Positions 53,601 through 64,000 of a stretch of 64,000 nt of DNA are shown here, in pieces. How positions within the stretch are numbered: position 1 is the first letter of the stretch; each line of letters begins with the position of its first letter. The notes under the pieces were generated by a model. That model ran no database searches, had not been told where the DNA came from, and saw only the letters and a program-made list of their open reading frames with translations. The DNA is from Verticillium longisporum (taxonomy: Eukaryota; Ascomycota; Sordariomycetes; Glomerellales; Plectosphaerellaceae), in NCBI GenBank assembly GCA_019188255.1, contig JAETXT010000005.1, positions 1,054,001 to 1,118,000 on the forward strand, in the 5' to 3' direction. Made by a program: the position numbers and the translations under genes.

Positions 53601-56600
53601 CAGAATCCGTGGCCTTTTATGCCAGTGTCGGTATGATCAAGGGAGCGGGAAAGACTGCTCTTACACTCTCTAAATCTCTACACTCGTCCCTGGAACTCCC
53701 CAAAAGCTGGGTCTTACCCATGGACGACACGGAACCGACGCCACAACTCCTTGCGAGATTCGCAGGTGCGATAATTGCCAGCAGGATTGTCGATTTCGCC
53801 GAGTCAACTTCCGCGACCAAACTCATTGCGCACAACATACCGCCATTTGTTGCTAAAGCTCTTTCCGCTCAGGCGGAGGCTGAAGGCATCACAGTCATCC
53901 AAACTCGGACTGGGGGTGTCGTCACTGAGGATGCCTCTGACATTGTGGAAATCCACCCTCGAACTTCCGAGCTTACCTTAAGCTATGTTCTTCCCACAGA
54001 CGCACATCTTCTCGTAGATTTGAGTGGAGTCTCTGATAGCTCACCAAATAGCAACAGCATCGGCAACATGATTTCTGCTGTTGTTGGGAAGAACGGTTTT
54101 ACCCTTACATCGGCCGACCTTGTCGAGACGGATGCCATCGAGCAGCGAACCTACAAGGCTGGCCATTTCTCGAAACTGTCCCGAATTTCTTCCATCATTT
54201 CGGAACTTTCATTCAAACCAACGACTGGTGATATACCTGTCAATATCGTCAGCTTGTCGGAGCTTCCCACACTTTCAGCGCCATTGTCCCTGGACACTGC
54301 TCTGACATGGGCCGCCTCGGGTCCACAGACAATGGTATCAGTCAAGGCTGAGAATGTTGACAAGAGATTCAGCTTCCGTCCAGACCGCACCTATCTGCTT
54401 GTTGGGTTGTCTGGACAAACGGGCATCTCCATTTGCTCCTGGATGGTTAGGCACGGAGCCAAGTACGTGGTGCTGACGAGTCGACAACCGGTTGTCGATG
54501 AGGGATGGCTCCGAAAGGTGAAAGCCCTTGGCGGCACTGGAGTTCAGTTTATCGCCAACGATGTGACGGATAAGAGCTCCGTTGCAAAGCTAGTTTCGGT
54601 CATTCGCGAAACCATGCCCCCGCTCGCTGGCTTTGCCAACGGAGCCATGGTCCTTCAGGACACACCGATCAGGGACATGACGGCCGAGGTTCTGAATCGC
54701 GTCCTGTGTCCCAAGGTGGACGGCAGCCGACACCTAGACGATCTCCTGGCTGATGAACAGCTTGATTTCGCCATTTTCTTCAGTTCCATGGCTAGCGTCC
54801 TCGGCAACCATGGCCAGAGCAACTATACTGCAGCCAATCTTTTTATGAACGGTTTGGCCGCCCGCCGTCGCAGGAGGGGCCAGCCGGCGTCAGTCATCGC
54901 CATTGGTTCCGTCATTGGCATTGGTTACATGGCTCGCGAACTGACACAGAAGGAGATTCTACGCATCAAAGAAAGAGGTTATACGCCGCTGTCGGAACGC
55001 GAGGTTCACCAGCTTTTCTGCGAGGGCATCCTAGCAGGTAGGCCTCGGTCCGATGACAACAGCTGGGCCGCCCCATCCCCCGAAGTTGTCTGCGGCGTGC
55101 GAATCGCACAACCAGGCGAAGAGCGACCAATTCGGTGGATGGCGAACCCCATGGTGGGCCATGCCGTAATCAAGAGAATTAACAACAAGAAAGAGGAGGA
55201 TGGTTCGAGCACCACTATGCCTGTCAAGGCCAGCCTCCTTCTTGTAAAGACAAAAGAGGCTGCCTTCGCAGTCATCAGAGACGCTTTCGTGACTCGTCTT
55301 CAGGGAATGCTACAGTCTGATAGCGCCTTGGAGCTTCATCTTGCCGCAGACGAGCTTGGAGTTGACTCCCTGGTGGCGGTAGACATTCGTTCATGGTTCT
55401 TGCGAGAGCTGCAGGTTGATCTTCCGGTACTCAAGATTCTTGGCGGCGCTTCTGTCGGTGACATGCTGGAATTTGCCCTGGATAACATGTCAAGCGACCT
55501 AATGCCGAACGTGGATGCCACATCTCCCTTCAACTTGGCAAATGTCGAGGAGATGAAGGCAGAAGCTACAGCGCCACCACTGGCGAACGGCCAGCCTGGG
55601 ATCGACACCGAGAAGCTCGAGGTGCCGACCGGAGGACCTCCACCAGTCCTTGTGTCCTACTCTGAGGATAGCAGCAGTGACGGTGGAAGCCGAGGAGATT
55701 TGACATCTTCCGCAGAATCAAACGAATCCGGTATCAATGGGGAGCTTACGCCGCTTTCCACCCCTGGGCTTGAGCTAGGGCCCATTATCAACGCCGACTC
55801 GATTCACCAGCTTGATAAGACCAGAAACGTCGCCGTTGCAGCAACTGTGGCCCGGACGGAGCCAATGTCTTTTGGTCAATCCAGGTTCTGGTTTCTTCAA
55901 CAATATCTCGAAACCAAGACGGCTTTCAACATTGCCACAACGATGGCTATTCAAGGGGACTTGCGTGTGCAAGACCTGGCCCGAGCTGTCCTGAAAGTTG
56001 GACAACACCACGAATCTTTGCGAACAAAGTTCACTCTCGATGAACAGGGCCGTCCTGTGCAAAAAGTCATGGCCAAGTCAAAACTTGAGCTACAACACCG
56101 CACCATCTCGGGGCCTGTAGAGGCCCAAGAAGAGTACCAGAGGATGGTCACCCATGTTTACTCCCTTGAGACCGGAGACACAATGCAGATCTCGGTCCTT
56201 TCCGACTCCACCAACGGACAACGTACACATTACCTGACAATTGGGTACCATCACATCAATATGGATGGTATCAGCCTTGGTGTCCTCCTTTCTGATCTCC
56301 ACAAAGCCTACCACGGGGCTCGTCTCACACCGTCGCTCCAGTTTCCCGACTTTTCGACTCGGCAGCGCAGCCTTATCGCCTCTGGTGATATGAAGACTGA
56401 GCTTGCATTTTGGAAGGCTGAATTCGATACTCTGCCCCCTGTTCTCCCAGTTCTGCCTTTCAGTCTCACTAAGACCCGCCGAGCGCTTGTACATTACGAT
56501 GCTCACAAGGTTGACGTCCGTGTCTCCGGCCGGGTTGCTGCACAGATCAAGGACGTGGTCAAGACGCACCGAGTCTCCCCCTTCCATGTGTACCTTGCCA

Positions 56601-59600
56601 CTTTCCGGGCTCTTCTTTCCCGCCTGGTGGGAGCTGGCGGTGGCGATGACTTGGTCATTGGCATGGCTGATGCGAATCGCACAGAGCGCGGGGCACAGGA
56701 GGCCATTGGCATGTACTTGAACCTCCTGCCGCTGCGCTTCCAATCTTCTATCTCCACTCAGTCCTTCGCTGCCGCTATCAAGGAAGCTCAATCCAAGGTT
56801 CGCAAGGCCCTTGCGCATTCCAGGGTCCCCTTTGATGTTCTGCTGGAGGAGCTTCAGCCGCCCCGATCTTCCGATGCTTCCCCCCTTTTCCAGGTTTTTA
56901 TCGACTATCGGCAGCCCCTAGGCGACAGTTCTCGCGTCTTTGGCTGTAAAGTGGTTAGCGAAGAATATGTTCGCGGCGATACAGCATATGACGTTGTCGT
57001 TGACATCATTGATACCGCTGGGGGAGACGCGCATGTGCAGTTCACTGTTCCCAAGCTTCTCTATTCATCAGAAGATGCCGGGGTTCTTTCCAGAACTTTC
57101 ATGGATCTTCTAGATGAGTTTACTAAACAACCTGGCGTTGGGTTGACGGAAGTACCACTATACAGCGAGAACGAAGTCAAGAAGTCCATTGAACTGGGAA
57201 GAGGTATGTCTATCAAGGGCCTTCGGACCGAGACAACACAAGCACATATGGGAAACTAACGCACAACGATTAATTTAGGGCCTGCTGTTGAGGCTGAATG
57301 GAGCTCAATTCCCCTACGTATCCAAGACATCATGGCGATCCACGTGAACAACGTGGCCGTCCGGGATGGTCACGGACAGTCTCTCACATACGATCAGCTC
57401 GGCTCCAAGGTGAAAGATGTCGCGCAGGCTCTTTCTGATGCCGGAGTGACGAGCGGCTCCATTGTTACGGTCCTGCAACAGCCCAGGGCAGATTGGGCTG
57501 TATCAGTCCTTGCTATACTCCAGCTGGACGCCGTTTACGTGCCCCTGGACGTTCGTCTACCGTTGCAGCGCCTTGCCCTGATCATCAATGACAGCAAACC
57601 CCTGGCTATTCTATTCCATACCGAGACTAAAGGGGTCATTGACTCGCTCGGAGAAGTTGGCATCGACTTGGCCACCAAGGCAATCAACATAGAGGATTGT
57701 GCTTCCAGGCTTGATCATCAGCTGCGTGGTTCAACTTCCGCTGACGCAGATCGTTCGGCGTTCATCCTCTACACCATCGGATCGACTGGTGCACCTAAAG
57801 GCGCCTTCTTGAAGCAATCAAATCTACTCAATCAAGTAGAGGCAACGGTCCGGGAATACGGCATCAAGCCGGAGTGGACTATTCTCCAGCAGACGGCTCA
57901 CACGTTTGACCTGTCCATGTTCCAGCTTCTCCTGGCCGTAACCAGTGGCGCGTCGCTGTACATCGTTCCCCGGCACCTCCGTGGCGATCCTCTGGCCCTG
58001 ACACGAGTCATCGCGGCCGAGAACATTACATTCACTTGCACAACGCCATCCGAGTATTCGAGCTGGCTGCACAGCGGTGATCGGTCCGCTCTTCTCCAAA
58101 GTCAATGGCAGAAAGCTGTCAGCTGTGGTGAGACGCTCACTACCGCTGTGCAAGCCGCCTTTCGGAGCCTATCGAAACCGGATCTGAGCGTTATCAACGC
58201 TTATGGCCCTTGTGAGGTGGCATTCGTGTCCCATGGTATTGAGCTCGATTACATGAGTGATTTGGCACAAGAAAGCGCAATCCCCATTGGAAAGACGTTG
58301 CCCAACTTCTCAACGTATGTACTTGACGAGAGCCTCAGGCCGCTTCCTGTAGGCGTTGTCGGCCAGATTGCTATTGGGGGCGCCAGCGTTGCCCAGGGCT
58401 ATCTAGGACAACCGAAGTTGACACTCCAGTCGTTTGTCGTCAACACATTCGCAACAGAACGCGACATCGCCAAAGGGTGGACAACAATGTACCTCACGGG
58501 CGACCGTGGGGCACTGCGCAGCGACGGCTCTCTGCTCTGGGCATCGCGAATGACAGGGCAGACGCAGATCAAGCTACGCGGGATGCGCTTCGACCTCCAG
58601 GATGTCGAAGCGAACCTGATCGCTGCGGCCAAGGGTTCCATTGCTGATGCTGTCGTTTCTCTTCGTGGAGGCGAAGACGGCCTCACTGAATCCCAGTTCG
58701 TCGTGGCTCATGTCTCCTTCGCCACGGACCGCGTGCCCCAGGATCCCGAAGCCTTCTGCAGGAATTTGGTCGCTGAGCTGCCACTCAGCGCTCACATGAA
58801 ACCGTCTCTTATCGTTCCGCGGAGGGCGATGCCGTTGACCATCAGCTCCAAGATTGACAGATCTGCCATTCAACAACTCTCCCTACCTTCTGCCCCAGCA
58901 GCAACTGAAGAGAGCGATGTTCTCTCCACAGCACTCCACCTGCACCATCTCTCTGAACCTGAGAGACAGATGTATCTCCTATGGCAGAGTCTTCTACCGG
59001 CAGAGGTCCTCAGATCCAAGCCAATTGTCTCTCAATCCGACTTCTTTGGCGCTGGAGGTGACTCTCTTCTTCTGGCCCGTCTCCAGACCGCTATCAAGGA
59101 CAAGTTCAATATCACCATACCACTCATCAAGCTTTTTGATACCTCGACATTGGGTGGAATGGCCGCTCAGATTGACGGTGCTGCGACAGTTGCTGCAATG
59201 TCACAGTCACCAACGCTCGTTGACTGGCAGGAACAGACGAAGCCGGCTCCAGTGCCAGTGAATGAAGCCGACGAGTCAGCCCTTGATCATGGATACCCCC
59301 CACGTAATATAGTACTGACCGGCGCCACTGGTTTCCTCGGTCGTTCAATTTTGGGCCAGCTTCTTACCCAACCATCCGTCCAACGAGTAGACTGCATTGC
59401 TGTCCGAGACGCTAGCACTCGGGACCTGCCTGCTATCTTCCATGACCCCAGGGTCCATGTGTACGATGGTGACCTGAGTCGGCCCAATCTGGGTCTCTCT
59501 CCTTTCAACGCGTCGGCCATCTTCGGTCGCGCTGATGCCGTCATTCACAATGCGGCCGACGTTTCGTTCCTCAAGTCATACGCCTCACTACGACCCGTCA

Positions 59601-60388
59601 ACGTGGAAAGCACCAAGACTATCACATCACTCGTGCTCCCACGCCGTACACCACTGCACTTTGTCTCTACTGCCGGTGTAGCCCATCTCGTCCCGGCACA
59701 GAGTAGGGGCCAGCTGGGAGGCGTCGGCGAGGTTTCAGTTGCCGGTTCAACTCCTCCACAAGATGGATCCGACGGCTATGTGGCAACCAAATGGGCGGGA
59801 GAACGGTTCCTCGAGCGTACGCAGTCATTGCTCCTAGCAGAGGATAAAAGACCTCTGCCCCTGTGGATTCACCGACCGAGCAGTGTCATGGGCGAGGGTG
59901 CATCCGAAACCGATCTCATGACTAACGTGCTGAAATACAGCATCGCCTTACAGGCGTTGCCGATCATAGGTGGTAGCAGCAGCAATCCCCAGCGAGGTGC
60001 GAGCACTGAAACCTCCGAGTCATTCCTAGACTTCGTGGACGTCGACACGGCGGCCAGGTCGGTCGTGCGGTGCGTCGTGGCTGAAGGTGGTGCTGGCTGG
60101 GCACCCGAGCAGATCAGGTACTCCTACCATTCCGGAGAGTACATCATTCCGCTGCAGGCCTTGATGGCGGCCGAGTCAGAAGGCGACCCAAGCGTTACTG
60201 CAACGCAGGCCCAAGGACTGGTGGATGGATTCGGCGTTCTGCCTCTTGCTGAATGGACTGAGAGAGCCAAGGCTGCAGGTATGAACGACCTCGTTGTCGC
60301 TCTTCTGACGGGTGCCGTTGGAGACGCAGGAAACTCATTGCTGGATGGGCAAATCATGTTTCCCAGACTTTTGAAGGGCGCGGTTTGA
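47627..60388 (+). CDS. PKS-NRPS hybrid synthetase (KS-AT-DH-MT-KR-ACP-C-A-T-R), frameshifted near the start
   Basis: Six exons: 47627-48262, 48341-48533, 48624-48754, 48828-49012, 49088-57203 and 57279-60388, for about 4,123 residues if the break is disregarded. [10 protein letters not shown] (about C179), [23 protein letters not shown] (about 640). [14 protein letters not shown] (about 975) and [23 protein letters not shown] (about 1440). No working ER. KR: GLSGQTG (about 2155) and SNYTAAN. ACP: GVDSL (about 2475). C: HHINMDG (about 2770). [12 protein letters not shown] (about 3252), [16 protein letters not shown] (about 3683). R: TGATGFLG (about 3767) and YVATK. It builds a C-methylated polyketide, condenses it with an amino acid and should release an aldehyde. 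At 47973-47977 an A5 run is one base short for the frame, which then meets TGA at 48011-48013; no intron explains this. Total exon length is also one base short of a multiple of three. Confidence 0.93.
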
Positions 60389-61661
60389 TCACAAGGTTAG
60401 CTATGACGGGAGTATTTTGGCCCGTAATTTGTAGCGAGCACCGTTGACGGAAGTTGTGCAGATGTGATCCAAGGGAAACACCGAGGAGGAGTGTAGTCAG
60501 GGCCGAAAGGGTTGCAAGTGTTTTACAGAGGTATGATTTTTGTTGGTATGTAGATGTTCGTCTTCTTTTTCATTTAGCTTAGTCTTGCGATGTATGTTCT
60601 TGTTCTTTCGATGAAATATCATGTTACCTACCTAGGTACTACAAAGAAGTCTTATGGCCAATGCTGGTTACGGAGGTGTCCTGGAAATTACCTACCTATG
60701 GAGAGACTCCAGCGCTCACCCACTGTACATCTGATGTTTTCCGCGCTTCGGTCTGGTATGCACCACTGTGAACGTCATCGATAGCTATGCACAGCTTAAG
60801 ATTATGGTCATACACCTGCTATTTGACGCAATGCGTGTAGGTATGAGTCGCCCTGCCGATCGTTGCGTGTCCAACCAGAAGATCTGCATCTGAAGACGCT
60901 GTCTCGCAAATGCCGGTTAACCTGTTGGGGGGGCTTCAAGCAAGGTTCAGTGGTGCGACTCGTCACGTTCCTTGTGAACGCTATCATGGAACAAAAGAGT
61001 CACCAAGAGGCCTGTGAGCCGGATCAGCAGTAGCATAATTACTGAGTAGAGAACGCTAATCTCAATGCAACATATTCCAGTGCCCCGACTGGACCATTGC
61101 AGGTCTCATTAACATCAGACGAAAGCCCCCCAGCGACCTCCATCGCCCTCCATCACACCCAGCGTCCAACCGTGGCCGCAAATGCGGCACATCAGGCAAT
61201 TACCCAACTTGTCGGGGTAGACTCTCCCACGCCTTCGTCGCAATCTGATCGTAAGGCCACTTTTCTCGTTTCAGCAGCTGCTCCGAGATCGACAGTCGGG
61301 ACAAAAGGCCAGCTAAAAAGGATGCCCAGCGCCAAAGACTGCTTATAAGAGCCCCTTTCCGTATTTGTGAGTGATTCCGGGTGGGCGCACCAGTAGCATA
61401 GTCGGGCTTCGAAGCTCCCGGCTGCCACTACTGCCAGCATACACATCCTCAGATCGTCTTCAATACCAGACTGCTTGATATTTAATATGAGCGGGTGGGC
61501 ATCCTAGAAGCTTTTGTATGAGCATACGTCAAAACCTTTTTCCATATGGAACCACAGCCGCTGGGGTCCGAGTCTCCTTCCACAATAAGGAGTCCCAATA
61601 CACCGTAAATCCAGACGTCAGCTGGCCGATTTGTTTTACTGGGTGCCGACAAGGCGACGCG
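60389..61661. other. Intergenic region right of the PKS-NRPS
   Basis: About 1.3 kb with the PKS-NRPS 3' flank and the promoter of the CFEM receptor gene. Only short ORFs are present. Nothing else is supported. Confidence 0.55.
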
Positions 61662-63300
61662 ATGCCATCATTATGCTTCCTCCTATTAGTGACTGTCTGC
61701 AGCATCGGAATCCGCAGTCAACAAACGCCCCTCAATAATTTGCCAGCATGTGGGGTCAGTCCTCATCCTCGGGCCAAATGATAGAATGCAACTTCAGCTA
61801 ATCCAACACAGCTCTCATGCCTTCTCGATACCGTTCCCGCCAGTGGATGTTCGTTGACCGACAATGCGTGCCAGTGCTCGAATCCCGACCTTGCCATCAC
61901 AACGGCTGCCTGCTTGCAAGCTAATTGCACAATGCAGGACACACTGGGTGAGATCGTTCCATGGGAGGAATCTTTGATAACAAGCTCACGCGCGGGCGAG
62001 CAGATGTCGCAAGAGTTCAGGCTAGTGTTTGTCAACTCCCGCACACCGATCGCGGGCGGGAAACTTTAATCATCGTCTTCTCCATGGTCGCAGTTGCCTT
62101 TACGGCATATCTGCTCCGCATGGCTTCAAAGCTCACGACTCATAATCTGGCCGTGGAGGACACTGTTATCACGACCGCCGTGGTAATGAACCCTGCCTTG
62201 GATCAAGCAATTTTACTATGGCTAACCGGCGAAGTTTCTCACCCCGGTCCCCATCGTCTGTGTTAAATATAGTAAGATGCTCCCTGACCACACGTATCGT
62301 ACACGTCGGCTGCTCAAACGTTTCCAGTGGTTGATTTAGGCTTTGGCAAGCACCTATGGGATCTTAAAGACGGACACCTCCTCAAAACACTCCGATTATG
62401 CGAGTTTGGTTTCTGAATCATACTTTGAAATTTCTTCCCTGCTAATCTGCCTTAGTCTACATTGCTGAAGTCGTCTACGTTGCCGTCTTGGCCTTAACTA
62501 AAGCCTCCATCATCTTGTTGTACATCCACATATTCCGCTCCAGTATCACCTTTCGCCGCTGGTCCTACGCCGTCTTGTCGATGCTCATCTTAAGCACCAT
62601 TATCATTACGCCGCTCACCATTGTCTCGTGTCGTCCAGTTCAATTCTTCTGGGACAGGGACATAAAAGGCGGCACCTGTCTTGACATCAACGCCCTGGCC
62701 TACGCACATTCGGCCATAGCCATCTTTTTCGACATCATCATCATTACAATGCCCATCGGGATGCTCTGGCGCCTCAACATGCCTACAAATCGCAAATTTC
62801 AGATTGGTATCATGTTCGCCATTGGTGGGTTTGGGCTCATCGCCACCGTGCTGCGTTTACAGTCACTTCTTGTCTTTGGTAGCTCGCTCGATCCAACCGC
62901 AGACTACGTGCCCGTGGTCTACTGGACCACAGGGGAGCTGGCCGCCGGAATCATCTGCAGCTGCCTGCCAGCTATCCGCAAGCTGTTGGACAAGTCTACA
63001 AGGAGACTCGTCGACAGCGTCAAGTTGAGGAGTATCAAGAAAACAGGCCTGACGCCCTTGTCGCCGTCAGCGGCATCACATGGTGCACACAAGTTGCTTT
63101 CGCGCGACTGCAGTTCGGGCTCAAAAAGTGCAGGCACAAACGGGTATGAGCAAATGGAAGACACATCTGGAAGCCTTCGAGCAGATGGGATTGACGCGGA
63201 AAGCGGATCTGATCAACTCTTGGCAATTCAGGGCGTTTATGAGCCGCCTGACGAGGTTCTGCGTGTAACGTATTGGGGTGAGAGGGAAAGTGATGGTTGA
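61662..63300 (+). CDS. CFEM-domain seven-helix receptor (PTH11-like / fungal rhodopsin-type)
   Basis: Six exons (61662-61754, 61812-61947, 62004-62182, 62235-62271, 62328-62408, 62456-63300) give 456 residues. A signal peptide (MPSLCFLLLVTVCSIGIRS) precedes a CFEM domain with its eight Cys (LPACG, LSCLLDTVPASGC, DNACQCSNPDL, AACLQANC and a later SVC). Seven transmembrane helices follow, with the typical MVDLGFGKHLWDL, YIAEVVYVAVLALTKASIILLYIHIF and SCRPVQFFWD segments. The last about 100 residues are a hydrophilic cytosolic tail. Such receptors sense surface or host cues and signal through G proteins in filamentous ascomycetes. Two acceptors and one GTTTCT donor are non-canonical, but each join restores family motifs. 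It may flank the cluster rather than belong to it. Confidence 0.9.
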
Positions 63301-64000
63301 CTCGCAGAACAATCATCGTCCCGGGTGCCGAGGAGTCGGAGAGTATCAGCAATGATTGCGGGCTGGGTGTAGGCATAATTTCAACGAACTTTATCGTCCT
63401 CAGATCTTCGCGGCTGCTCATAAGCACGTGTAGCAATTCTCTTTGGAGTATCCGCTTTGTGATGATGCTGAATGATACATCCGTCGGCTGTAAATGCGGT
63501 CAATTTCATCATCCGCAGTAATGGCGGACCAGCTGAGGCATAGGATTGATAGCCTTCCCGAATTGTAGATGAGTGACTGTTTAGCAGATCTGACAGAGTC
63601 CTATCATTTTGCATTAATTGCCTCGGCCCCTTCTATCTCGCTCGCATGTGATCAGCCTCGAGACGTAGGATTGCCTGCCGGCTCAGGTTTCACGAGTGAT
63701 GGCGACCATCTCTGGGAATGTAATGTACCCACATTGGCGTGAACAACGTCGACACAACCGCATGCAACCCAAGATTGATGAGCTGTTAGCATCTGTGTCT
63801 TTTTGCGTAATTGGGCTCTGCCGCTGAACACATTGAATCCTTGGCTTGTCGTGCGATGACATGGATTGACGGTCCGCCCAGTCCGTCTTGTTCCTCCTCC
63901 GGCGCGAATCACCAGCGAACTGAGGTCAATGACGGCCCATAGACCGTACTCACCGTACGTGCGCCTGTTTGCCCGGAGCGAGGGTACTGGATGCCGAAGA
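63301..64000. other. Right-end intergenic stretch
   Basis: 3' flank of the receptor gene, then sequence with short ORFs on both strands and no recognisable domain up to the window edge. Confidence 0.5.

Noticed and set aside
1..64000. CRISPR arrays, bacterial-type operons or prophage
   Set aside because: The window is eukaryotic fungal DNA; no regularly spaced direct repeats of that kind are present.

Overview
This window is nuclear DNA from a filamentous ascomycete (Pezizomycotina, probably Sordariomycetes). The genes carry short GT-AG introns, mostly about 45-80 bp, with CTAAC/CTAAT-like branch points. The families present (Zn2Cys6 regulators, RTA1, CFEM/PTH11-like receptor, Clr5, a fungal PKS-NRPS) are typical of this group. 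Exon boundaries below were worked out by hand from splice signals, reading phase and family motifs; no search was run.

The left part (1-27 kb) is mostly conserved cell biology: the start of an unknown gene at the edge, a CYSTM protein, a four-EF-hand calmodulin-like protein, a metacaspase, a secreted type-B carboxylesterase, a small redox block (cupin, MDR oxidoreductase, Zn2Cys6 regulator), an RTA1 membrane protein, the AP-3 beta subunit, an unknown GC-rich ORF, kinetochore NUF2 and an unknown gene. The cupin/MDR promoter and the regulator's own promoter share TACCCGA/TCGGGTA palindromes, which suggests a small autoregulated unit. NUF2 has an in-frame TAG at about two thirds of its length.

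From about 27.9 kb the content becomes accessory: a Clr5-domain protein and then a biosynthetic gene cluster from about 30.1 to 60.4 kb. The cluster holds an MFS exporter, two Zn2Cys6 regulators, a lipocalin/FABP-like protein, a trans-acting enoyl reductase, a FUS2-type alpha/beta-hydrolase, a small polytopic membrane protein, a second alpha/beta-hydrolase, a lipocalin-fold Diels-Alderase with a signal peptide, and a PKS-NRPS hybrid of about 4,120 residues (KS-AT-DH-MT-KR-ACP-C-A-T-R). The inferred pathway is as follows. The PKS, helped by the trans-ER, makes a methylated polyene. The NRPS half joins it to an amino acid, and the R domain releases an aldehyde. The hydrolase promotes ring closure to a pyrrolinone and the Diels-Alderase performs a [4+2] cyclisation. 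This is the core logic of cytochalasan, UCS1025A and pyrrocidine-type metabolites. No P450, methyltransferase or FAD enzyme lies in the window. A CFEM-GPCR follows the PKS-NRPS.

Three coding lesions stand out: the NUF2 nonsense codon, a one-base shortfall in a C5/G5 run in the MFS exporter, and a one-base shortfall in an A5 run early in the PKS-NRPS KS domain. The two homopolymer cases may be sequencing errors. If real, the cluster is silent in this strain.
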